Assembly (NCBI GenBank): GCA_020846515.1 | Contig: JADLDX010000560.1 | Span: 1 to 11,264 of the forward strand | Source: Pirellulaceae bacterium | GTDB taxonomy: Bacteria; Planctomycetota; Planctomycetia; Pirellulales; Pirellulaceae | Direction: 5' to 3' | DNA: 11,264 nucleotides | In this document: in pieces, positions 1 through 5,779 of the stretch | Layout: the number at the start of each line of letters is the position of its first letter | How positions within the stretch are numbered: position 1 is the first letter of the stretch | Notes under the pieces: generated by a model | The model's input: only the letters and a program-made list of their open reading frames with translations | Told to the model about the DNA's origin: nothing | Databases searched by the model: none | Made by a program: the position numbers and the translations under genes

Positions 1-1
1 A

Positions 2-2080
2 ACGGCATCAAAACTGGAAAAAATCAAACCGATCATCGACAAAGATGTTTCTCAGCGTAGCCCCACCGAAATCGAGTTCTTGAATCGTCAGTTGATGCGC
101 ATCAGCTATTCGGCTGACCTGCGCGCGCCGCGTGGCGAAGCGGTCTGGTTTGGATATGCAGGTATCAAGATCGGCAACCAGTTGCCACTGGGCCGCACCG
201 AAGTCAACAAGTTCATCGAAGGCATTGCACTACAGATCATCATTCGGTTCGGCTTGTCATTCATCGTGGTCTTCGTGGGACTGATCATCACCAGCCCGAT
301 GATACCCGAGACGTTTCGCTCCGGTTCTTTGCACCTGCTGCTCAGCAAACCTGTGGCCAGGCCGCTGATTTACTTGACAAAATTCATAGGCGGTACCCTG
401 TTTGTACTGATCAACATCGCCTACCTATTAATCGGTTTATATCTGTTGGTCGGCATGCGATTGGGCATTTGGAACGTTGGTTTAATCCTGTGCATTCCCC
501 TGCTCTTGTTTGTGTTCATTATTTTTTACAGTGTCTCGGCCTTGGTTGGGTTGATCTGGAACAATCCCATTATCTGTGTGGTGGTCTGTATCGTGTTCTG
601 GTTGTTTTGCGCCACCTTGGGCGCGGTCGAGGGCATCTTACGTATGCCGGCCCAGTTCACACCGCAAATCGTCAGGTTTCAAACAGTGGATCAAGACCTG
701 TTGGCGATCACGCAGGCCGGAGCAGTCAACGTTTGGAACGAGAAGTTTAGAGTCTGGCAACCGGCAGCGGATATACGCGAAGGCGGGCCTGTCCAAGGCA
801 GAGTGCTTGGTCCCATCCATGATGTTCCGCGCGGTCGCTTGATCATGCGTTCCGATTTCCTGAACGGCTTTGGCGATTTTCAAACTCAGTCGCGCAACTT
901 CGTGGTGGCCGATCTTACGCAACCTAACATATCCGCTCAGGACGTTACGCCATCTAAGCCGTCCGGAGCGGCAGGCGACGCGGTGGCCGATGGCAGTGCA
1001 GATACCAAGCCATCCGCCAAACCCGATGCTTTCGAAGACAACTCAATTCCCAAAGACGTCGAAGAAGCGCGACGCAAAGCACGCTGGCCCAGTGACGACA
1101 ATATCGAACCGCCCATGTTGATGCTCGACCTGCTCCAACTAGGCGAAAAAACATTGGCCGTCACCAGAAATGGCATTTTTGAAATTGACTGGCCGGCGTA
1201 CGATTTGGCCACCACCGCCAAAGCCACCACCAGCATTTTTGGCGATTTCGGCGGCTTGCTTAATCGCTTGCAACCTAAAACATTCAAAGATCTGACACCG
1301 GAGGGTTATCTCTTTGGTGAAGACGTCTGGGTCACCACGACGCCCGATCAACAGAGTCTGATCATTCTTAACGGCAATCAAATAGACAGCCTGCGACTAA
1401 ATGACAAGAGTGGCCAACTGGAAAAAGAACACTCCATCACGTTAGAGGGCGACGAGCGGCAAGCGGCGTTGATCGCTGCGAGTAACGAGTTCTGTGTGGT
1501 GGCTCGCGAAGGTAAGCCGCTGATTATCCTGGACCGACAACTATCGAAAATCGTAGCCAGCGTGCCCATGCCAGGCGAAGTTGATGCCCGTCAAATCAAT
1601 GTGGCCCGAGATTCCAATCGGTTCTCTCTCGTCAATCACAGCGACCAGTTTTATATCCTGGACGCGGCTACGGCTAAGTTCAACTGGGTCAATTGTCCAT
1701 CGCAAGGATCAATTACCGGTGTCAGCTGGATATCGGACAAACAAGTTTGGTTGGGCGTACGGCCTAACGTGGCGGCGCTGGTCGATGTTTCGACCGGAAA
1801 GGTGGAGCGAACCTTGACTCCAGAACCATCGCGTTTGGACTTCTTTTACAATTGGATCGCACGCCCTTTGTACTTGGTCAGTCCCAAACCATCGTCGCTT
1901 AACGGTGTGCTGCAAACCTTGCTCCAACGGGATCGAACTGGCCAGACACAAATCATCAACAACGACTTGTCTACTTTCCGACAGGAAATAGAAGTCTGGC
2001 AGCCCATTATTAGCAACCTGATTTTCGTGGCCGTGCTACTGGGCATCGGTTGCTTGTACGTCTGGCGCAAAGAGTTTTAA
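2..2080 (+). CDS. ABC-2 type transporter permease with large periplasmic insert (5' partial)
   Basis: Membrane subunit of an ABC transporter; the ATPase partner is not in the window. The frame is open from base 2 with no stop, so the gene starts upstream; a TTG at 80 is only an internal codon. Counting residues from that TTG, hydrophobic helices lie at about 50-71, 101-125, 132-155 and 163-183, with a final one at 643-661 ending in the charged tail YVWRKEF. Between the first two is the family-typical cytoplasmic stretch ETFRSGSLHLLLSKPVARPL (residues 77-96). In the usual six-helix topology the visible helices are TM2-TM6 and the N-terminal stretch is the TM1-TM2 periplasmic loop. The region 184-642 would then be a periplasmic insert between TM5 and TM6. 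It contains several short beta-rich repeats (LLAITQAGAVNVW, FCVVAREGKPLIILD, FYILDAATAKFNW, AALVDVSTGKVERTL) resembling WD40/PQQ-type propeller blades, plus an acidic Ala/Pro/Asp linker at 290-322. The permease call is firm; the propeller fold is inference and the substrate is unknown. Confidence 0.8.
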   Translation, partial: TASKLEKIKPIIDKDVSQRSPTEIEFLNRQLMRISYSADLRAPRGEAVWFGYAGIKIGNQLPLGRTEVNKFIEGIALQIIIRFGLSFIVVFVGLIITSPMIPETFRSGSLHLLLSKPVARPLIYLTKFIGGTLFVLINIAYLLIGLYLLVGMRLGIWNVGLILCIPLLLFVFIIFYSVSALVGLIWNNPIICVVVCIVFWLFCATLGAVEGILRMPAQFTPQIVRFQTVDQDLLAITQAGAVNVWNEKFRVWQPAADIREGGPVQGRVLGPIHDVPRGRLIMRSDFLNGFGDFQTQSRNFVVADLTQPNISAQDVTPSKPSGAAGDAVADGSADTKPSAKPDAFEDNSIPKDVEEARRKARWPSDDNIEPPMLMLDLLQLGEKTLAVTRNGIFEIDWPAYDLATTAKATTSIFGDFGGLLNRLQPKTFKDLTPEGYLFGEDVWVTTTPDQQSLIILNGNQIDSLRLNDKSGQLEKEHSITLEGDERQAALIAASNEFCVVAREGKPLIILDRQLSKIVASVPMPGEVDARQINVARDSNRFSLVNHSDQFYILDAATAKFNWVNCPSQGSITGVSWISDKQVWLGVRPNVAALVDVSTGKVERTLTPEPSRLDFFYNWIARPLYLVSPKPSSLNGVLQTLLQRDRTGQTQIINNDLSTFRQEIEVWQPIISNLIFVAVLLGIGCLYVWRKEF

Positions 2081-2081
2081 T

Positions 2082-2197
2082 GTGGCCGAATCTGTGGCCA
2101 AATCGCTCCGCGACTCGGTTCTCCCGTGGCCGAATCGCTCCGCGACTCGGTTCTCATGCGCGTCACCTGTAGACGAATCGCACCGCGACTCGTCATG
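2082..2197 (+). repeat. REP-like palindromic repeat cluster, family A (three copies plus a fragment)
   Basis: Units built on the 19-nt core CGAATCGCTCCGCGACTCG. Copy 1 (2094-2123, core variant with A in place of the first C) and copy 2 (2126-2155) are 30-nt near-identical units 32 nt apart, each starting GTGGCC and ending GGTTCTC. Copy 3 (2169-2195) begins GTAG and has CAC for CTC in the loop region. An 11-nt fragment, GTGGCCGAATC, sits at 2082-2092. Each core folds as an 8-9 bp stem with a TCC loop and one A.C mismatch. The cluster begins one base after the permease stop codon. The same family recurs at 5644-5778. Confidence 0.85.
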
Positions 2198-2225
2198 TCC
2201 TTCTTTCACCCCACCACCAGATCGT

Positions 2226-2252
2226 TAGGGCCATGCTTGCCATCAGGCCCTA
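2226..2252. promoter_or_regulatory. perfect 7-bp inverted repeat (operator or weak terminator)
   Basis: TAGGGCC at 2226-2232 and GGCCCTA at 2246-2252 are exact reverse complements around a 13-nt loop. The element overlaps the -35 box of the candidate promoter at 2237-2266, which suits an operator. It could instead end transcription from the upstream permease gene, but only CTTT follows, not a real U-tract. Confidence 0.35.
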
Positions 2253-2266
2253 CTTTGACACATAAT
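2237..2266 (+). promoter_or_regulatory. candidate sigma70-type promoter for the sialidase-like/creatininase unit
   Basis: TTGCCA (2237-2242) and CATAAT (2261-2266) each differ from the sigma70 consensus by one base and are 18 nt apart. This predicts transcription starting near 2273 and a leader of about 70 nt before the ATG at 2344. A perfect TTGACA at 2255-2260 has no matching -10 box 16-19 nt downstream. Planctomycete promoter consensus is poorly defined, so this is a reading from general bacterial rules. Confidence 0.35.
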
Positions 2267-2283
2267 GAGCGCTACTAGCGTTC
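2267..2283. promoter_or_regulatory. operator-like 17-bp imperfect palindrome
   Basis: GAGCGCTACTAGCGTTC is a dyad centred on C2275, with seven of eight positions paired and one G/T exception. It begins immediately after the candidate -10 box, so it would cover the start of transcription, a classic repressor position. It could also be an eroded relative of the GCGCTAGCG core of the repeat family at 9051-9186. No regulator gene is present in the window. Confidence 0.3.
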
Positions 2284-2343
2284 ATACCAACGTTGCCCAC
2301 CCTGCTCGCCTCACCTGCCCTCCCATCTTAGGTCTTCATCTTG

Positions 2344-3531
2344 ATGCCGCGTCTGTTGAGTTTGCTCTGCTTTTTTGCGTGCTCTGGCGGCGTGGTGTTG
2401 ATGGCCGACGAGCCCCAGTACAGCAGTCAATTGGTGTTTCCCTTAAACGACCAGCACAACCATGCACCGGGGATTGTGCAACTAAAGAATCATGACCTGT
2501 TAGTATCGTGGTACCGAGGTGCTGGTGAACGCAAGGCAGACGATGTGGTTGTGTACGGCGCGCGATTAAGCGCCGGCAGTCAGCAGTGGAGCGAACCGTT
2601 CGTAATGGTCGATCGGCCAGGCTTTCCCGACTGTAATACCTGCATGTACATCGATCAGGAAGAAAAGCTCTGGTTGTTTTGGCCAACGATTCTGGCTAAC
2701 ACTTGGGAATCGTGCCTGACCAATTACGCGGTGTCGACTGACTATGCGCAAACTGGTGCTCCGCGCTGGCAACGCGAAGCGGTCATACTACTCAAGCCTG
2801 ACGACTTCGCCGACCAGGCCGAAGAGCGTTTGGCCAAGTATCTTGCCAAGATCAAAACCCCGCTCTCGGTCAGTCAGCAAGCCAGTTTCGACGCAGCCCG
2901 AGCCAAGCTGCGCGATAAGCTGTATCAACGATTGGGTTGGCAACCACGCTGCAAACCTACCGTGCTGCCCAGTGGTCGAATTCTATTGCCGCTATACACC
3001 GATACTTTCTCTTTCTCCTTGATGGCCATCAGCGATGATGGTGGCAAATCCTGGCAGGCCAGCCAACCCATCATGGGATTCGGCGCTATCCAGCCCACAG
3101 TTCTCCGACGCAATGACGGAACGCTGATTGCCTACATGCGCGAGAACGGCACATCCGATCGCATACGGACGAGCGAGTCGCAAGACGACGGCGCGACTTG
3201 GAGCGAAGTCACTGAGACCGAACTACCTAATCCTGGATCAGGTTTGGATGGCGTGCGACTGTCCAACGGACACTGGTTGTTGATCTACAACGATCAGACC
3301 AATGGCCGCAACCATCTGGCCGTGTCGATATCGACCGACGAAGGACAAACATGGAAAGTGAAGCGACATCTCGAACAGCAAGCTAGTGGTTCTTATCACT
3401 ACCCGGCCGTTATTGAAGGTCGCGATGGATTGATTCATTTTGTGTACAGTTATTTTGTGGAAGGCGGCAAGAGCATGAAGCATGTGGCCGTCAATGAAGC
3501 GTGGATTCTGGCAGGGGATAAAGCACAGTGA
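2344..3531 (+). CDS. secreted BNR/Asp-box sialidase-like protein (predicted neuraminidase family)
   Basis: Exported six-bladed-propeller glycosidase-like protein, 395 residues from the ATG at 2344. A TTG immediately before it could add one residue; the ATG is preferred. Ribosome binding is weak, with only TTAGG at 2328-2332. Residues 1-21 form a Sec signal peptide with likely cleavage after VVLMA, before DEPQ. Three Asp-box motifs (S-x-D-x-G-x-[ST]-W) are clear at residues 230-237 (SDDGGKSW), 279-286 (SQDDGATW) and 330-337 (STDEGQTW). The segments KPTVLPSGRILLPLY (204-218), GLDGVRLSNGHWLLIYND (300-317) and HYPAVIEGRDGLIHFVYSY (352-370) match the pattern of the predicted-neuraminidase group (BNR_2). 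These proteins are annotated as exo-alpha-sialidases, but many environmental members probably cut other sugars or only bind them. The substrate therefore cannot be named. The stop overlaps the next start by 4 nt. Confidence 0.85.
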   Translation: MPRLLSLLCFFACSGGVVLMADEPQYSSQLVFPLNDQHNHAPGIVQLKNHDLLVSWYRGAGERKADDVVVYGARLSAGSQQWSEPFVMVDRPGFPDCNTCMYIDQEEKLWLFWPTILANTWESCLTNYAVSTDYAQTGAPRWQREAVILLKPDDFADQAEERLAKYLAKIKTPLSVSQQASFDAARAKLRDKLYQRLGWQPRCKPTVLPSGRILLPLYTDTFSFSLMAISDDGGKSWQASQPIMGFGAIQPTVLRRNDGTLIAYMRENGTSDRIRTSESQDDGATWSEVTETELPNPGSGLDGVRLSNGHWLLIYNDQTNGRNHLAVSISTDEGQTWKVKRHLEQQASGSYHYPAVIEGRDGLIHFVYSYFVEGGKSMKHVAVNEAWILAGDKAQ

Positions 3532-4262
3532 ATTTATACGAGATGAGTTGGCCAAAGATTGATGCGATGCCGCGAACCACGCCAGTGGTCGTACCGATTG
3601 CCGCGCTCGAGCAGCATGGACATCATTTACCGGTCTTCACCGACAGCATGCTGTTGGGCGAGATCTGGCGCCGAGCCCATGAGAAACTGGGAGATCGAGT
3701 CCTGTCGTTGCCTTTAATGTGGTTAGGCAATTCAGACCATCACCTGGATTTCCCCGGCACGATATCGGCCGCACCGCGCGTGTATCTGGATATGCTGGCT
3801 GGCCTGATTGATAATCTCGTCTTTCATGGTTTTCAGCGTATCCTGTTGATAAATGGACATGGTGGCAACGATGTCCCAGGTCGCCAAGCGATCTTTGAGG
3901 CCCGTCAGCGCTATCGCGCTCGCAACGATCTGCGTTTGCTATTCACCACGTACTGGGGTTTGGGCAGCAAGCCTTGGGAAGTTGAACCTGCGTTTAAGCA
4001 GCGCGAGATGGGCCACGCCTGCGAATGGGAAACGTCGATGATCCTGCGGCTGGCCCCGCACCTGGTCGGTGATTACAAATCAGCACCAGAGATTTCGTTT
4101 GGCCAGCCCTACGCACCTGCCCACATGGGCTGGATCACCAAAGATCGATCCACGATCGGCCACATCGGATCTCCGCACCTGGCGACACCGGAAAAGGGCG
4201 AAGTGCTGTTCGATGTGTTCTCAAAGGATTTGGTCAAGTTGATCGAACTGATCGCCGCCTGA
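3528..4262 (+). CDS. creatininase-family amidohydrolase
   Basis: Cytoplasmic metal-dependent amidohydrolase, 244 residues, close to the family norm of about 240-260. The start is GTG at 3528 inside a GTGA overlap with the previous stop. A Shine-Dalgarno-like AGGGG at 3513-3517 and the overlap together indicate translational coupling. Family signatures are complete: VPIAALEQHGHHLPVFTDS (22-40) with candidate metal ligands E28, H30 and D39; LPLMWLGNSDHHLDFPGTIS (61-80); LLINGHGGND (106-115) with H111; and HACEWETS (163-170) supplying acidic residues. Members act on cyclic or linear amides, for example creatinine, formamidopyrimidine intermediates and the mycofactocin precursor peptide. The NGHGGN form rather than NGHYEN points away from classical creatininase. 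No signal peptide is seen. The coupling to a secreted glycosidase-like gene suggests work on an amide-bearing breakdown product, which is inference. Confidence 0.88.
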   Translation: MNLYEMSWPKIDAMPRTTPVVVPIAALEQHGHHLPVFTDSMLLGEIWRRAHEKLGDRVLSLPLMWLGNSDHHLDFPGTISAAPRVYLDMLAGLIDNLVFHGFQRILLINGHGGNDVPGRQAIFEARQRYRARNDLRLLFTTYWGLGSKPWEVEPAFKQREMGHACEWETSMILRLAPHLVGDYKSAPEISFGQPYAPAHMGWITKDRSTIGHIGSPHLATPEKGEVLFDVFSKDLVKLIELIAA

Positions 4263-4269
4263 CCAGTTC

Positions 4270-4283
4270 GGGCGCGTGCGCCC
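4270..4283 (+). other. small GC-rich hairpin after the creatininase stop
   Basis: GGGCGCGTGCGCCC forms a perfect inverted repeat 7 nt after the stop codon, realistically a 5-bp stem with a 4-nt loop. No T-tract follows, so it is unlikely to be an intrinsic terminator. It may protect the 3' end or have no role. The remainder of 4263-4348 holds only the Shine-Dalgarno sequence of the next gene. Confidence 0.3.
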
Positions 4284-4348
4284 AGCCATCCACCACATGC
4301 CGCTCGCTTCCCTGTTTTCCGCTATCCCACCGTTCCAGGAGTTGCCTC

Positions 4349-5638
4349 ATGCGTCCCCCTGCCAGTTTTAATCGTCGTGCATTTGGTCAGCTCGTTGGAG
4401 CCGGTGCGTTAGCGGTAGCGGCAAACCCAGCCTCGTCATTGGCACAATCGCCACCCAAAAAGAAGATCGCCTTTTTGGGAACGGTGGTCTTTAAACATTC
4501 TCATACCCAACACTTTATCGATCGACTAAATGAAGGCTACATCTGGAATGGCACATGGCAACAGCCGCGTGTCGAAGTGGCCGGAACCTACATCGCTCAA
4601 TTTCCTGAAGGCACGGACTTAGGACGCGAACGAATCGAGCGGTACAAGCTGAAAACATTTAACTCGGTCGCAGAGACGCTCACCTTGGGTGGCAAAGAAC
4701 TGGCCGTCGATGGCGTAGTGATCATTGGCGAGCATGGCAACTATCCCAAAAATGAAAAAGGCCAGGTTCGTTATCCGCGTTATGAGTGGTTCAAGGAGAT
4801 CGTCAAGGTATTTGAAGCCAGCGGTCGCTCGGTACCTGTATTCAATGACAAGCATCTATCGACCGAGTGGAACGAGTGTCAGGAGATGGTCGCTGATGCT
4901 AAACGTCGGAAGTTTCCGTTCCACTCGGGTAGTTCGTTACCTGTGACAGTTCGCATGCCAGACATTGATATGCCATACGGTGCCGACTTGCGCGAAAGCG
5001 TTTGTGTGGCCTACGGTGGTATCGATAGCTATGACTTCCACGCCCTGGAAACGGCGCAGTGCATGTCCGAACGACGGCGTGGTGGCGAGGTCGGTATGAA
5101 GAGTCTGCATGCCATGCGCGACGAGAAGGTCTGGGAGTTTCTAGCGCAACCAGCCCAAAAGCGCACGCGTGATTTGGTGGTCGCTGCACTGTGCCGCAGC
5201 CACAACTTGCCAGTCGAAGGTGGCTATCCGACTGCCAAAGTCGACTTCCAGTGGGCGCGCAAGGCCTTGCCAACGATCATTGGCTATTTCATCACCCACG
5301 TCGACGGCTTTCGTACCTCCGTGTTTATGACCGGCATTCGAGATTTCAATTATGCTGGTGCGATTGGAGACGAAGGCAAGATCTTGAGTTGTCAGATGTA
5401 TCTACCCATGCCCGGCCACGGCTCTTCAACGGCGGACTTCTTCAATCCGCTGGTTCGGCATCTAGAGACGATGATTATCGAAAATCGACAACCTTACCCA
5501 CTCGAACGCACGCTGTTAACTTCCGGCATGGTTATCGCCGGGGTCAACTCATTACATGCTGGTGAGAAGTTGATTGAAACTCCCGAAATGGCCATTAAGT
5601 ATTCGGTCAAAGATGAGACGTACTATTGGCGTGGGTAA
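4349..5638 (+). CDS. Tat-exported conserved protein of unknown function, possibly a degenerate Gfo/Idh/MocA-like protein
   Basis: Protein of 429 residues. The start at 4349 is well supported by AGGAG at 4337-4341, 7 nt upstream. The N-terminus carries a Tat signal: NRRAFGQLVG (8-17, twin Arg at 9-10), a hydrophobic alanine-rich stretch, and likely cleavage after SLA (30-32). The mature part opens with KKKIAFLGTVVF (37-48), a Rossmann-like first strand without an intact GxGxxG. It contains DGVVIIGEHGNYPKNEKGQ (121-139) and VPVFNDKHLS (162-171), followed by helix and strand up to PFHSGSSLPVTVRMP (190-204). That last layout recalls the Gfo/Idh/MocA pattern in which EKP is followed by a helix and a strand; here DKH replaces EKP. 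The C-terminal phrase ETPEMAIKYSV also resembles Gfo/Idh ends. It lies 86 nt after the creatininase gene, probably in one transcript. I recognise the sequence pattern as recurrent in planctomycetes but know no demonstrated function. The fold assignment is inference. Confidence 0.75.
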   Translation: MRPPASFNRRAFGQLVGAGALAVAANPASSLAQSPPKKKIAFLGTVVFKHSHTQHFIDRLNEGYIWNGTWQQPRVEVAGTYIAQFPEGTDLGRERIERYKLKTFNSVAETLTLGGKELAVDGVVIIGEHGNYPKNEKGQVRYPRYEWFKEIVKVFEASGRSVPVFNDKHLSTEWNECQEMVADAKRRKFPFHSGSSLPVTVRMPDIDMPYGADLRESVCVAYGGIDSYDFHALETAQCMSERRRGGEVGMKSLHAMRDEKVWEFLAQPAQKRTRDLVVAALCRSHNLPVEGGYPTAKVDFQWARKALPTIIGYFITHVDGFRTSVFMTGIRDFNYAGAIGDEGKILSCQMYLPMPGHGSSTADFFNPLVRHLETMIIENRQPYPLERTLLTSGMVIAGVNSLHAGEKLIETPEMAIKYSVKDETYYWRG

Positions 5639-5643
5639 ATACT

Positions 5644-5725
5644 GTAAACGAATCGCTCCGCGACTCGTTATGTAGACGAATCGCTCCGCGACTCGTTGTG
5701 TAGACGAATCGCTCCGCGACTCGTC
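5644..5725 (+). repeat. family A REP-like tandem array, three copies with 28-nt period
   Basis: Copies begin at 5644, 5672 and 5700, exactly 28 nt apart, each holding an identical 19-nt core CGAATCGCTCCGCGACTCG. The heads are GTAAA, GTAGA and GTAGA, and the linkers after the core are TTAT, TTGT and TCAA. The array starts five bases after the stop at 5636-5638. In RNA from this strand the stem has an A.C mismatch; in RNA from the opposite strand the same site is a G.U pair, so the hairpins are more stable for transcripts reading in from the convergent transporter gene. Confidence 0.9.
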
Positions 5726-5746
5726 AAATTCCAAGACAAGACGCAC

Positions 5747-5774
5747 AAAATAACCGAGTCGCGGAGCGACTCGG
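5747..5774 (-). terminator. intrinsic terminator of the phosphate transporter gene, formed by a repeat copy
   Basis: Read on the minus strand, the 9-bp GC-rich stem with a 3-nt loop (5754-5774) is followed directly by TTATTTT (5747-5753). The hairpin starts 5 nt after the TGA stop at 5780-5782. This is a standard intrinsic terminator layout, with the repeat element supplying the hairpin. Confidence 0.6.
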
Positions 5775-5778
5775 CTAC
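5752..5778 (-). repeat. family A REP-like repeat, single inverted copy
   Basis: On the minus strand this reads GTAGC, then a perfect 9-bp palindrome (CCGAGTCGC / GCGACTCGG) with loop TCC, then TT. Unlike the three direct copies at 5644-5725, its stem has no mismatch. It ends one base before the stop codon of the phosphate transporter. With the array 27 nt away it forms a head-to-head arrangement of oppositely oriented units. Confidence 0.88.
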
Positions 5779-5779
5779 A

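Noticed and set aside
937..1287. 116-codon minus-strand open frame inside the permease gene
   Set aside because: It lies opposite the linker and propeller region, has no start signal and reads as low-complexity antisense.
80..2080. Permease starting at the TTG at 80
   Set aside because: The same frame is open to base 2 with protein-like content, and the family needs a first membrane helix upstream, so the TTG is internal.
2255..2260. Perfect TTGACA as -35 box of the sialidase-like gene
   Set aside because: Bases 16-19 nt downstream (GCGTTC and neighbours) do not resemble a -10 box; the TTGCCA/CATAAT pair is better.
2344..2406. Sialidase-like protein as a lipoprotein (Cys in FFAC)
   Set aside because: FFAC does not fit the lipobox well, and a better Sec cleavage site follows at LMA before DEP.
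3528..4262. Creatininase gene as evidence for creatinine degradation
   Set aside because: No creatinase or sarcosine oxidase genes nearby, and the NGHGGN motif points to another branch of the family.
5644..5725. CRISPR-like array with regular 28-nt spacing
   Set aside because: The period equals the repeat length, so there are no unique spacers of 25-40 nt; the intervals between cores are only a few conserved bases, and no cas genes are present.
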